47,512 nt of DNA from Deltaproteobacteria bacterium (GTDB taxonomy: Bacteria > Myxococcota_A > Polyangia > HGW-17 > JAJRWW01). Each line of letters starts with the position of its first letter. Position 1 is the first letter of the stretch. Positions 1-7,828 of the stretch are shown here, piece by piece. A model generated the notes under the pieces. That model saw only the letters and a list, made by a program, of their open reading frames with translations. It made no database searches and was not told the origin of the DNA. The position numbers were made by a program, and so were the translations under genes. The stretch covers positions 1 to 47,512 of the forward strand of contig JAOZUO010000056.1 of assembly GCA_029938605.1 (NCBI GenBank), written 5' to 3'.

Positions 1-17
1 GTCAAACTGTGAGAGCC

Positions 18-36
18 TCCCCGGCAAAGCCGGGGG
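18..36 (-). terminator. GC-rich hairpin, possible terminator
   Basis: A perfect stem of CCCCGGC and GCCGGGG closes on an AAA loop (19-35), about 40 nt past the stop of the minus-strand gene at 74-439. No T-run follows on either strand, so it is at best an imperfect intrinsic terminator; it could instead be a REP-like hairpin. Confidence 0.35.
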
Positions 37-73
37 GACTCCCATTAGATGCTAGTCTGAGGTTCCCGCGCAT

Positions 74-439
74 CTAGCGGATCTTCGCAAAGCCCACCTG
101 GGTGGACTCGTAGCCCAGGTCCTGTACCAGGTGACGAAATTCGGCGTAGAGGGCCTCGCTGTCCGATAGGCCCAGCTCGTGGGCGGTGAGCACCGCCTGC
201 AAGGTCTCCCGCACCAGACGAATCTCGATGGTCTGCACGTAGCGCTCAGTCCGGGCCTCACGTAGCTGGTACAAAAGCGCCTTGATCCGCGCGTGCAAGG
301 CATCAGCCAGCCGCTGGGGGATATTGCCGGGAAGGGTGGGCAGGTCCAGATCCTCCATGAAGTCGTCCGTGTAGTTGCTCACGGTCTGGTTGGGTGATCT
401 TCGCTCCCTCGACTCGCTCCGATCTCTCTTGCTACCCAT
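74..439 (-). CDS. Small hypothetical protein (121 aa)
   Basis: I do not recognise this protein. It begins with a charged Arg/Ser/Glu-rich stretch (residues 2-15), followed by a mostly helical body with heptad-like Leu spacing (about residues 40-100). There is no signal peptide or membrane segment, so it is probably cytoplasmic. The ATG at 439 is preceded by GGGAGGGAGG at 7 nt, a strong ribosome site that supports this start. It lies 78 nt beyond the end of the DUF58 operon. An extended -10 element in that gap suggests separate transcription, although read-through from the operon is possible. Confidence 0.7.
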   Translation of the reverse strand: MGSKRDRSESRERRSPNQTVSNYTDDFMEDLDLPTLPGNIPQRLADALHARIKALLYQLREARTERYVQTIEIRLVRETLQAVLTAHELGLSDSEALYAEFRHLVQDLGYESTQVGFAKIR

Positions 440-460
440 TGAGACGCCTCCCTCCCAGGG

Positions 461-469
461 AGTATACCA
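461..469 (-). promoter_or_regulatory. Extended -10 element for the small gene
   Basis: On the minus strand the sequence TGGTATACT (TGn plus a -10 hexamer) lies about 21 nt before the ATG at 439. The -35 position is a poor match, as expected for extended -10 promoters. The start would fall just before the ribosome site. Confidence 0.3.
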
Positions 470-483
470 GCATCGGGGTAAGA

Positions 484-531
484 GACTACAGCCGGTGGTG
501 ACTACAGCCGGTGGTGACTACAGCCGATGGC
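484..531. repeat. 16-bp tandem repeat x3
   Basis: Three consecutive 16-bp units (484-499, 500-515, 516-531) begin GACTACAGCC; the third differs from the first two at two positions. The third unit contains the stop codon and last residues of the DUF58 gene, so the array has grown outward from that 3' end. Confidence 0.85.
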
Positions 532-1828
532 GAGCCTTGAGATCGAGGTACTGGTTGATGATCACCGCGGCGAGCTCACCGGGCAGGGTCTCCACCACGA
601 GGACCCCCGCCCGCTGAAGCTTGCGGACCATGCGCCCCTGGGCGGCGAGGATCTCCGCGGCGGCGGCGGCGTGAAAAGCGTCGAGCTCGGTGACGGGAGG
701 CTTGGACGCGAGGGTGGTGAGCCCCTCGTCCCGCAGCAGCACGCACAGCAGCAGGTGGTTGCTGGTGAGGGTGCGCACATACTCACCGATAGAGATGAGG
801 TGCTGCTCGTCCAGCGCGTGGGTCACCAGCACCACCAGGGCGCGCTTGCGCTGGCGGCGGAGAACCTCCTCGATGGCGAGGCTGTAATCCGACGCCTCGT
901 ACCGGGCCTCCAGATCGTAGACCTCTCGGATGAGCGTACGCACGGCCAGCTTGCCGCGCACCGGACCTACCATACGCTCGATGCGGTTGGAGAACGCCAG
1001 CAGGGCCACGTTGTCTCCCTGGGACAAGGCGATGTAAGCGAGCATGATGGCGGAGTTCAACCCGCGATCCAGGTGGGAAATGCCGTCGGTCTCATTGACC
1101 ATGGAGCGGCCACAGTCGAGCATGAACAGCACGTTCTGGTTGCGCTCCACGACATAGTCCCGGCTGATAAGCTTCTGATACTTGGCCGTGGCCTTCCAGT
1201 CCACCTTGCGCAGATCGTCCTCCCGACGATACTCCCGCAGCCGCTCGAACTCCCCCTCGGACCCCCGCAATCGCCAGAGCTTGAGCCCCTCCTCGGCCAG
1301 CCGGTTCTTGCGGGCGAGCAGCTCAAAGCGGGTCACCGCCTTGATATCAGGATAGATTCGAACCGGGGTCTGGACCGGACGCCGCTGCAACATGGTCCAG
1401 AGCCCCAGGCGGCTCGGGTACCGCACATACAGCGACGCGAAGCTGCTCCGGCCCCTGGCCTGGGGAGTGAGGCGGTAGGAGGCCTCCCGGGTCCGTCCGG
1501 CGGGAACCCGCAAGACCACCGGCAGCCCCTGGGTGACGCAGGGCTCGGGGGGATCGTCGGCGATCTCCACGGTGACCCGGGCCGAGGTTCGATTGGCCAC
1601 CCGAAGCGTCACCGGGTTGGGCGTACCCACGCTGAGCACCTTGGAGACCTCCCGGGTGATCTGTACCCGCTCCATGCGCGGCGTCAGAATCCGGTCCGCC
1701 AAGGCGAGACCCACCAGCACGAGGTTGGCCGCGAGGCCCATCTGAAGTCCCTCGGGGTACCATACGCTCGCCACCAGCGGCAGGCCCGCCAGCACGAAGA
1801 GACCGATGAGTCGTCCGCGGGGGCTCAC
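518..1828 (-). CDS. DUF58 protein (MoxR partner)
   Basis: DUF58-family membrane-anchored protein of 436 aa. Two hydrophobic segments near the N terminus (about residues 7-22 and 28-46) anchor it; a beta-rich linker follows. The DUF58 signature with REYRREDDLRKVDW spans about 193-211, and a von Willebrand-A-like domain starts at LDCGRS (237-242), which stands where the metal-binding DxSxS of vWA domains would be, but degenerate as is common in DUF58. Known family members pair with MoxR ATPases; the reaction is not established. The start is GTG, overlapping the MoxR stop as GTGA, so translation is coupled. It is the last gene of the seven-gene operon. Confidence 0.93.
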   Translation of the reverse strand: MSPRGRLIGLFVLAGLPLVASVWYPEGLQMGLAANLVLVGLALADRILTPRMERVQITREVSKVLSVGTPNPVTLRVANRTSARVTVEIADDPPEPCVTQGLPVVLRVPAGRTREASYRLTPQARGRSSFASLYVRYPSRLGLWTMLQRRPVQTPVRIYPDIKAVTRFELLARKNRLAEEGLKLWRLRGSEGEFERLREYRREDDLRKVDWKATAKYQKLISRDYVVERNQNVLFMLDCGRSMVNETDGISHLDRGLNSAIMLAYIALSQGDNVALLAFSNRIERMVGPVRGKLAVRTLIREVYDLEARYEASDYSLAIEEVLRRQRKRALVVLVTHALDEQHLISIGEYVRTLTSNHLLLCVLLRDEGLTTLASKPPVTELDAFHAAAAAEILAAQGRMVRKLQRAGVLVVETLPGELAAVIINQYLDLKARHRL

Positions 1829-2784
1829 GACCGGGGAACCTCCACGCTCTCGAGGATCTCCCGCACCACCTGGTCACAGGTGACGCCTTCAATCTCGGCC
1901 TCAGGTCGGAGCAGCAGTCGATGACGCAGCACCCACGGGGCGATCTGCTTCACGTCGTCGGGGATCACGAAGTTGCGGCCCTGACAGGCCGCCAGGGTCC
2001 GCGCAGCCAACATCATGTTGATGCTTCCCCGGGGAGAGGCACCCACGGACACGGCGTGCCAGCTCCGGCTGCGGGTGACAATGTTGGTGATGTAGTTGAT
2101 GAGCTGCGGCTCCACGATGACCTTCTGCACAGCCTGCTGCACCGCGGACACATCCTGGGGCTGCATGATGGGCTGCAAGTCAAAGCCCGAAAGATCCCGG
2201 GGGTTCCGCCCCGCCACGAAATGACCAACGATGGCGTTCTCTTCAGCCTGCGTCGGGTAGTCCACCATCAGCTTGAACATGAACCGATCCACCTGGGCCT
2301 CGGGCAGCGGATAGGTGCCCTCATGCTCCAGGGGGTTCTGGGTGGCCAGCACCAGGAAGGGGCTCTGCAGCAGGTAGGGCTGACCGTCCACGGTGACCTG
2401 GTGCTCCTGCATCACCTCGAGCAGGGCCGACTGGGTCTTTGGGGGCGACCGGTTGATCTCGTCGGCGAGCAGGAGGTTCGTGAAGATGGGACCCGGGGAG
2501 AAGTTGAACCTCTTATCAGCCAGATCATAGACGTTGTGGCCCGTGAGGTCCGAGGGCATCAAGTCCGGCGTAAACTGCACACGTTTGAAGGTGCCACCGA
2601 AAGTTTGCGCCAGGGTGTTCACCAGCAGGGTCTTGCCCAACCCGGGCACACCCTCAATGAGCACGCTGCCCTCGGCGAAGAGCGCCACAATGACCCCCTC
2701 CACCAGCTCCAGTTGGCCAACGATCACCTTGCCGATTTCCTGTACGGCCTCGCCGAAAAGGCGACTGACGTCATCAATTTCCAT
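1825..2784 (-). CDS. MoxR-family AAA+ ATPase
   Basis: MoxR-type AAA+ ATPase of 319 aa, full family length. Walker A GVPGLGKT is at residues 45-52 and Walker B LLLADE at 104-109, followed by the family-typical NRSPPKTQSALLEVMQE segment; a sensor ATQNP motif and a C-terminal lid domain follow. MoxR proteins act as chaperone-like remodelers that work with vWA/DUF58 proteins encoded next door, as here. The gene overlaps the upstream DUF4350 gene by 11 bp and the downstream DUF58 gene by 4 bp. It is cytoplasmic and presumably acts on the membrane complex made by the neighbouring genes; the target is unknown. Confidence 0.96.
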   Translation of the reverse strand: MEIDDVSRLFGEAVQEIGKVIVGQLELVEGVIVALFAEGSVLIEGVPGLGKTLLVNTLAQTFGGTFKRVQFTPDLMPSDLTGHNVYDLADKRFNFSPGPIFTNLLLADEINRSPPKTQSALLEVMQEHQVTVDGQPYLLQSPFLVLATQNPLEHEGTYPLPEAQVDRFMFKLMVDYPTQAEENAIVGHFVAGRNPRDLSGFDLQPIMQPQDVSAVQQAVQKVIVEPQLINYITNIVTRSRSWHAVSVGASPRGSINMMLAARTLAACQGRNFVIPDDVKQIAPWVLRHRLLLRPEAEIEGVTCDQVVREILESVEVPRS

Positions 2785-4021
2785 GGGTGCCTCTCGCAGT
2801 GGATTGCGTCTTATGTTTGATTCGGGAAAGCTCGCGGATGATGTGGGCAGCCTGGGCGGCCGCGACCCCCTGTTGCTGGGCTACGGCAGAGGCCACGCGT
2901 AGCAACTGCGCCACGTCATGGGGCTCAGACCCGGCCCGACGGGCGATCACCGCGATCTGATGCTGCTGGGTGGACTCTGCCCCGGCCAGGTGCATCTCGG
3001 CCCGCCAGTACTCCAGGTAGGCGGCCACTGCACGGGCCCCCGTCCCCGCCCGGAAGTGTAGATTGCCCAAGGCCTCGGCGTGCTCCACGATGGATCGCCG
3101 GGGCGGGTTGGCCGGCGGCAAGGGAGGACCGAAGCGACGGCTACCCCACCAGCCGAAGAGCGCCGCCACCAGCAGCACCTGCAGGGTGATGGGCCGCAGC
3201 ATGGCCTCAAAAAGCAGCCCGAACACCTTGGGAGTGCCCGTGATATTCAGATACTCGTCGAACACCACCGGCCCGGTGACCCCACGCTGCTCGAAGAGCC
3301 GATAGGCAAGTACCGGATGGTCGTCGCCCAGCAGGTGGGACTGGTTGACGAAGATCTCGTCCGAGGCCACCACAACGATGCGCCCCTTGCCCACGGCCGC
3401 CACCACGGCCTGATCGCCGCCGTCACTCTGGACCAAAACCCGCACGCGAGGCTTGACGGCGGGGTCGATTTTGATGCACCCGGCGGAGAACCAACGGACG
3501 TTCCCGACCACCAGCTTCGTCTTGATCTTGAGCTCTAACTTCGTAGTGCGAACCTTGACCACGTGGGACGCACCCGCCCCCTTCTTCTTGTCCGCCCCCT
3601 TCTTTATGAGCTCGGACCCCAGCGACCGGGCGGGCACGATGTGCAGGCCGAACCCTTTGAGCTCCACCAGCGGATCGGCCAGCCGCGCAGCGAAAACCAG
3701 GGTGTTTCCCTTGGCCACCCAGGCGTGCAGCCGTTTCCACTCCGACTCCTTGGGGTACCGGGCCGGACCGAGGATGACGAGGGTCCGCGAGCCGGCGGTG
3801 TCTGCGCGTCGGTGCCCGATGAGCCGACGCTCCTGGCGAGAGGTCTCCTTCACGTACCGTTGCACCAGGGCGTAGAAGGCTGACTTACCCCGGGGGGTGG
3901 GACTATAGGAATCGAGCTTGTCCCGCGCCCGTCCGGGGAGCCATGAAAACCCCAGCAGGATCACGAAGAGCACGGCGATGAGCCACGCCCACTCAATGCG
4001 CCATTTCTGTCTCGACTTCAT
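2774..4021 (-). CDS. DUF4350 membrane protein
   Basis: A 415-aa protein with an N-terminal membrane segment (WRIEWAWLIAVLFVILLGFSW) and the DUF4350 region just after it, beginning SYSPTPRGKSAFYALV. A central domain follows, then a second membrane segment (LRPITLQVLLVAALFGWWG), leaving a cytoplasmic helical C terminus. DUF4350 proteins are usual members of MoxR/DUF58 clusters, with a periplasmic GATase-like fold. I chose the ATG at 4021 (MKSRQKW) rather than an ATG 14 codons upstream, because it gives a normal membrane-anchor start and only a 29-bp overlap with the DUF4129 gene. Confidence 0.85.
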   Translation of the reverse strand: MKSRQKWRIEWAWLIAVLFVILLGFSWLPGRARDKLDSYSPTPRGKSAFYALVQRYVKETSRQERRLIGHRRADTAGSRTLVILGPARYPKESEWKRLHAWVAKGNTLVFAARLADPLVELKGFGLHIVPARSLGSELIKKGADKKKGAGASHVVKVRTTKLELKIKTKLVVGNVRWFSAGCIKIDPAVKPRVRVLVQSDGGDQAVVAAVGKGRIVVVASDEIFVNQSHLLGDDHPVLAYRLFEQRGVTGPVVFDEYLNITGTPKVFGLLFEAMLRPITLQVLLVAALFGWWGSRRFGPPLPPANPPRRSIVEHAEALGNLHFRAGTGARAVAAYLEYWRAEMHLAGAESTQQHQIAVIARRAGSEPHDVAQLLRVASAVAQQQGVAAAQAAHIIRELSRIKHKTQSTARGTHGN

Positions 4022-4829
4022 CCTTCTCGAATCCTGCCTGGAAACCCGCCAGACACCGGCCAAAGCGCTGAGCCGTCGCGCTGCGACGACCGAAGTAGAT
4101 CAACTCAAATTCCGAGATCACCCCGTTCATGCCCTCCCGCTGGATCTCGCGCCGAATCACGGCACGCAGGTAGTCCCGGTTGGTGAGCCCCTGGCGGTAG
4201 CGAATCAACCCATGCCGCTCAATCCAGCTCATGCAGCCCAGCAGCAACTGGCGGATGGCGCCCCGATGGTCCCCCTTCTCGGACAAGGCCAGGGCGCGCT
4301 GCAGGTACTCCGAGCTGGGGTGCTCTCCCGGCGGCGTGGAGGGCCTAATGGCCTCGGCGTCCAGCAGATCGTCCAGGTCGTCGTCGCTCTTGTTCTTCCA
4401 ATGCCTGGCGATGGACCAGGCGACAAGTCCGATGACAAATCCCGCCGCCAGGATCACCAGGAGATACAGCAACCCGTTGGCCATCGAGCCCGCGCCACCC
4501 GCACACCCTCCACCGCCACAGCCCCCGCCACCACTACCACAGCCACTTCTGTCGGGCTTCTTTCGGGACTCGTTGTCCTGGCAGGACTTTTTGGGCGGCG
4601 CCTCTCTCTTCTTCTTTTTGGCGCGCAGCCCTTCTCTGCGAAGCTGTCGGTAGTCCCGGCCCGAGAGGATCTTCTTCATCTCGGTCCGCACCTCGGATCC
4701 GGCCTGGGTGGGCGGCGCAACGTCCACCGGCGCGCGGGGCCCGGCGAGGGCGGGAACCGACCCGAGGAGCAGGACGCATCCGAGCCCGAAGCCAGGCACA
4801 AACGCCAATATGAACCCGAGCCGCCTCAT
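3993..4829 (-). CDS. DUF4129 membrane protein with Cys/Gly cluster
   Basis: A 278-aa protein with an N-terminal signal-like segment, a basic lysine-rich region, and a single membrane helix (NGLLYLLVILAAGFVIGLVAW). The cytoplasmic C-terminal part carries the DUF4129 pattern, from RALALSEKGDHRGAIRQLL through YRQGLTNRDYL. Just before the helix is an unusual CGSGGGGCGGGGC tract. The ATG at 4829 overlaps the stop of the upstream gene as ATGA. DUF4129 proteins accompany MoxR/DUF58/DUF4350 genes; no enzymatic activity is established for them. Confidence 0.85.
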   Translation of the reverse strand: MRRLGFILAFVPGFGLGCVLLLGSVPALAGPRAPVDVAPPTQAGSEVRTEMKKILSGRDYRQLRREGLRAKKKKREAPPKKSCQDNESRKKPDRSGCGSGGGGCGGGGCAGGAGSMANGLLYLLVILAAGFVIGLVAWSIARHWKNKSDDDLDDLLDAEAIRPSTPPGEHPSSEYLQRALALSEKGDHRGAIRQLLLGCMSWIERHGLIRYRQGLTNRDYLRAVIRREIQREGMNGVISEFELIYFGRRSATAQRFGRCLAGFQAGFEKDEVETEMAH

Positions 4830-5635
4830 GAGGTGAGCCGCCTCGCATCCCTCCGGAAGTCCAACTCCACGTCCCAGCACTCGTTGCGGATGCGCTGGTC
4901 CACGTAGCAGAAAAACCAGGCCATGCGTCCCAGGGGGTACACCAGCCAGGACACCCCCATGAGCACCGTGACCACCGTGGGGTCGTACCAGAGCCGCTCA
5001 ATCGTCGCCCAGACGCCATACCCACGGCCTGTCCAAATGGGCACACCCACGAGGTGATTGAAGGCCAGGTCGATGAGCGTGAAAAAAGAAAGCACCAACC
5101 CCAGGGTAAAACCCTGGATGGCCACAAAGCGCATCACAGGGCTGGTCTGAGTGGAGCGAGTCAGCTCCTCCACCCGTCGGCGCCGGCGGTGCCCTCGCAG
5201 CTGCTCCAGCAGGTAGATCTCCGGCAGGAAGCCACCCCGCACGGCCACCAGCCAAGCGGTCACCAGGCCCATCCCAGCCAGGGCCGTGAGGCACCGCGAC
5301 CAAAGTAACGACAGAATCAACATCCAACCGTGGGGTCGGAAAGTGTCCAGGGCCCGGCGCACGGTGAAGGGCTCGCCGAAGATCCGCTGTCCGGCCCCCG
5401 CAACGATCAAGGCTCCGGCAATGGGCGCGCCGAAAAAATAGATGGCAAATCCCCAGAAGAGCCCGTGCTGGGTCTGGTCGGCCAGCAACCAGGTGAGTAG
5501 TAGCGCCGGGACAGCCACCAGCAGCAGCAGCGCCATGAGCTGACGGATGTGCACCCGAGTAAAATGCACCGCCAGGTCCAGACAGCCGCCCACGGAGCGT
5601 GGCTCGATGGGGATGGTGACATGCTCGAGGTTCAC
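4826..5635 (-). CDS. Polytopic membrane protein of the MoxR cluster
   Basis: A 269-aa integral membrane protein with about five or six hydrophobic segments and an Arg-rich loop (RGHRRRRRVEE). Its C terminus, YVDQRIRNECWDVELDFR, is typical of the membrane protein that sits in MoxR/DUF4129 clusters of several phyla, sometimes annotated as a glycerophosphodiester phosphodiesterase membrane-domain relative. The GTG at 5635 overlaps the SpoIIM stop as GTGA, which supports this start. A longer reading frame upstream is inside the spoIIM-like gene and is discarded. Function is unknown. Confidence 0.85.
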   Translation of the reverse strand: MNLEHVTIPIEPRSVGGCLDLAVHFTRVHIRQLMALLLLVAVPALLLTWLLADQTQHGLFWGFAIYFFGAPIAGALIVAGAGQRIFGEPFTVRRALDTFRPHGWMLILSLLWSRCLTALAGMGLVTAWLVAVRGGFLPEIYLLEQLRGHRRRRRVEELTRSTQTSPVMRFVAIQGFTLGLVLSFFTLIDLAFNHLVGVPIWTGRGYGVWATIERLWYDPTVVTVLMGVSWLVYPLGRMAWFFCYVDQRIRNECWDVELDFRRDARRLTS

Positions 5636-6624
5636 GACGCTTCCCCTTCGGGCGTCGACTCTCCGCCCCGCCCGGCCAGCGCCAAATAGGCGATCACCGC
5701 CACCCACAGGATGGTGCCCACAATGAACTTGGCCACCATGGGTACGCCGCTGGGAGACCAGAACCCCTCCACGAAGGCGGCCACACCGAGCATGGCGCCG
5801 GCCCCCGCGGCCAACTTGATGGCCACCAAACCCCGCACCCTGAGCGCCTCGACGCGCGTGCGGGAGCCCGGGTGCATGATGGCCCGGCCCAGCACCAGCC
5901 CGGCAGCGCCGGAGATGACGATGGCCGTGAGCTCGAAGGCGCCGTGGGAGATGACGAAGCTAAAGAAGGGCATGGCGTGGCCCTTGGCGACGAGATATCC
6001 CGACACCGCACCGATGACCATGGAGTTGTAGACCAGCAGCACGGCCGTGCCGACACCAAAGAGGATGCCCAGGGCGAAGCAGCGGAACGCGATGCCCACG
6101 TTGTTGGCGATGTAAAACCCCGTCATCCCCACCTCGGTGCCCGTAAACAGGCCCCCGGAGCGAACGTTGGTGGAGTGCATGGACTCCATCTGGGCCAGCG
6201 CATCGGAGGACATCATCCGCTCGGCCAGCTCGGGGTCCAACGCAATCAGCACGCCGGCGATGAGCCCGGGGATGGTAAATAGCGCCAGGGCCACCCAGAA
6301 GTAGCCCTGGTTCTCCCTCAGGAGTCGGGGAAATCCCGAGGCCAGGAAGTCCAGCACGGCGCGCCCCTTGCCGCCGGGGGGCGTCCGGTAGTACAGGCTA
6401 TGGCCTCGCACCACCAGATCGTTGAGTCGACGTTCGAGCTCCACGCCCCAGTCCCGGGAGCGAACCACCGCCAGATCGTAGCACAGCGCCCGAAACAGCC
6501 GGGAGAACTCGGAGACCTCCTCCCCGCCGAGCTTGGTGAGTCGGACCTGCTCGGCCCGACCCAGGAGCTGGCGGAAACGGTACCAGTCCTTTTGTCGCGT
6601 GGAGATGAAGCGGGGACGATTCAT
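5632..6624 (-). CDS. SpoIIM-family membrane protein
   Basis: A 330-aa member of the stage II sporulation protein M family, which is widespread in non-sporulating bacteria, usually next to RDD and MoxR genes. A cytoplasmic helical N terminus (about residues 1-105) is followed by about five membrane segments. The family-characteristic SHGAFELTAIVISGAAGL motif lies in the middle of the membrane region. The ATG at 6624 overlaps the RDD stop as ATGA. In Bacillus SpoIIM helps localise peptidoglycan hydrolases; whether that role applies here is not known. Confidence 0.93.
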   Translation of the reverse strand: MNRPRFISTRQKDWYRFRQLLGRAEQVRLTKLGGEEVSEFSRLFRALCYDLAVVRSRDWGVELERRLNDLVVRGHSLYYRTPPGGKGRAVLDFLASGFPRLLRENQGYFWVALALFTIPGLIAGVLIALDPELAERMMSSDALAQMESMHSTNVRSGGLFTGTEVGMTGFYIANNVGIAFRCFALGILFGVGTAVLLVYNSMVIGAVSGYLVAKGHAMPFFSFVISHGAFELTAIVISGAAGLVLGRAIMHPGSRTRVEALRVRGLVAIKLAAGAGAMLGVAAFVEGFWSPSGVPMVAKFIVGTILWVAVIAYLALAGRGGESTPEGEAS

Positions 6625-7763
6625 GACTGGGCCCCCGGCGGTTGACCCGATTGACCCGGTTGACCCGGTTGACCCGGTTGACCTGGCGGCGTGCTCGTCG
6701 GGGGCGTCACAGGGTCGACCGCGGTGGGCGCCGGTGGTCCACCGTAGGGCGCGGGTAAACCACCGTAGGGCGCCGGTGGTCCACCGTAGGGCGCCGGTGG
6801 TCCACCGTAGGGCGCCAGTGGTCCACCGTAGGGCGCCGGTGGTCCACCGTAGGGTGCGGGTGAAGCTGCCGGGCCCCCACCCCCCAGATCCCCTCCGCCC
6901 TGAGGGGCGCCGTAGGGGCTACTGCTGGGCGGCGGCACGGGCAGGCTGGGCAGGGGCACGTGGTGGCCCGGCTGAGACTGTGTGGGGGGATAGACGAAGG
7001 TGCGCAGGACCCGCAACAGGAACCAGCCCGGAGACTGTAGATGCTCATTGTTGGGATCCCAGTAGCCGAGCTTGTCCCGCAGGGGTCCGGCCAGGATGTG
7101 CGCGATCTCGTCAGCTCGCTCCCGCGACAACCGCTGGGCGCGGGTCAAAAAGGTCTCGATGAGATCCAGGGTGCGCTCCGAAGGCTGGTAGGCGTGAGAC
7201 ATCTCCGCCGTTGGGATGGACGGCACCCCATGAACCCACGGGGGATAGCCCCGCACCACCTCCCGCTCCTCATGCACCACGAAGGTACCGGCCACCAGAT
7301 CCCCAAGACGTTGCATGCGACGGGTGGACATCATCACCAACATCCCGACACCGTAAAAGGGAAACAGCATGTCTGCGGTGCGCAGCAGGTTGCGCAAAAA
7401 GGCGTCCCAGAAGGAGATGGGATAGCCCGCGACCTTGATCACCCGGATCCTCGCGACCTTCTTGCCCGGGGACCGGCCGTCCCAAAAGTACTCGAAGAGC
7501 ACGTAGTAAAAAAACATGACGGCGAAGCTGCCCACCGCGAGGATCCCCTTATGGGCGGCTGAGATCTGTAGAATCGGCGACAGCAGGTTCACCACAATGG
7601 CGAGCACGACAACAATCAGAATGCCAATACAAAAGTCGACGAAGTAGGCCCACATGCGTGGGCCCAGGCCCGCCGGACGGAAGCTCAACCAGACGTTCTC
7701 CGGCGTCTCGACATGCACATGGCTGTCGATGGGAGTGGCGGGAGCGTCGGGAGGAGCAACCAT
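6621..7763 (-). CDS. RDD-family membrane protein with PAPYGG repeat tail
   Basis: A 380-aa protein. The N-terminal half is an RDD domain with three membrane segments; the first contains GLGPRMWAYFVDFCIG. A helical linker follows, and the last 120 residues are a low-complexity tail of six PYGGPPA heptads, then PGQ triplets. It is the first gene of the operon. I place the start at ATG 7763 (MVAPPDAPA) because the promoter at 7800-7828 lies inside the longer frame that begins at 7868. No clear ribosome site is visible before either start, so the start is tentative. The tail is repeat-encoded and probably length-variable. Confidence 0.82.
   Translation of the reverse strand: MVAPPDAPATPIDSHVHVETPENVWLSFRPAGLGPRMWAYFVDFCIGILIVVVLAIVVNLLSPILQISAAHKGILAVGSFAVMFFYYVLFEYFWDGRSPGKKVARIRVIKVAGYPISFWDAFLRNLLRTADMLFPFYGVGMLVMMSTRRMQRLGDLVAGTFVVHEEREVVRGYPPWVHGVPSIPTAEMSHAYQPSERTLDLIETFLTRAQRLSRERADEIAHILAGPLRDKLGYWDPNNEHLQSPGWFLLRVLRTFVYPPTQSQPGHHVPLPSLPVPPPSSSPYGAPQGGGDLGGGGPAASPAPYGGPPAPYGGPLAPYGGPPAPYGGPPAPYGGLPAPYGGPPAPTAVDPVTPPTSTPPGQPGQPGQPGQSGQPPGAQS
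6642..6686. repeat. 9-bp tandem repeat x5 in RDD gene
   Basis: Five 9-bp units based on TTGACCCGG (plus strand) encode Pro-Gly-Gln triplets at the C terminus of the RDD protein. The first and last units carry one change each. Confidence 0.85.
6736..6861. repeat. 21-bp tandem repeat x6 in RDD gene
   Basis: Six 21-bp units start at 6736, 6757, 6778, 6799, 6820 and 6841 and share CCACCGTAGGG. They encode heptads of the form PYGGPPA in the RDD protein tail. Units 3 and 5 are identical at DNA level, which points to recent expansion. Confidence 0.9.
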
Positions 7764-7799
7764 ATGGGTGTCAAAAGCGCCGTAGCAAAAAGAGGCTAA

Positions 7800-7828
7800 A
7801 GCATAGCCGATCCCCACCCCCCCGACAA
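7800..7828 (-). promoter_or_regulatory. Sigma70-like promoter of the RDD-MoxR operon
   Basis: On the minus strand TTGTCG (7823-7828) and TATGCT (7800-7805) are spaced by 17 bp. Transcription would start near 7793, leaving a leader of about 30 nt before ATG 7763. This is the main reason for preferring that start over 7868. Confidence 0.45.

Noticed and set aside
484..531. Possible CRISPR array
   Set aside because: The 16-bp units are directly adjacent with no spacers, as are the 19-bp units at 11881; no cas genes are present.
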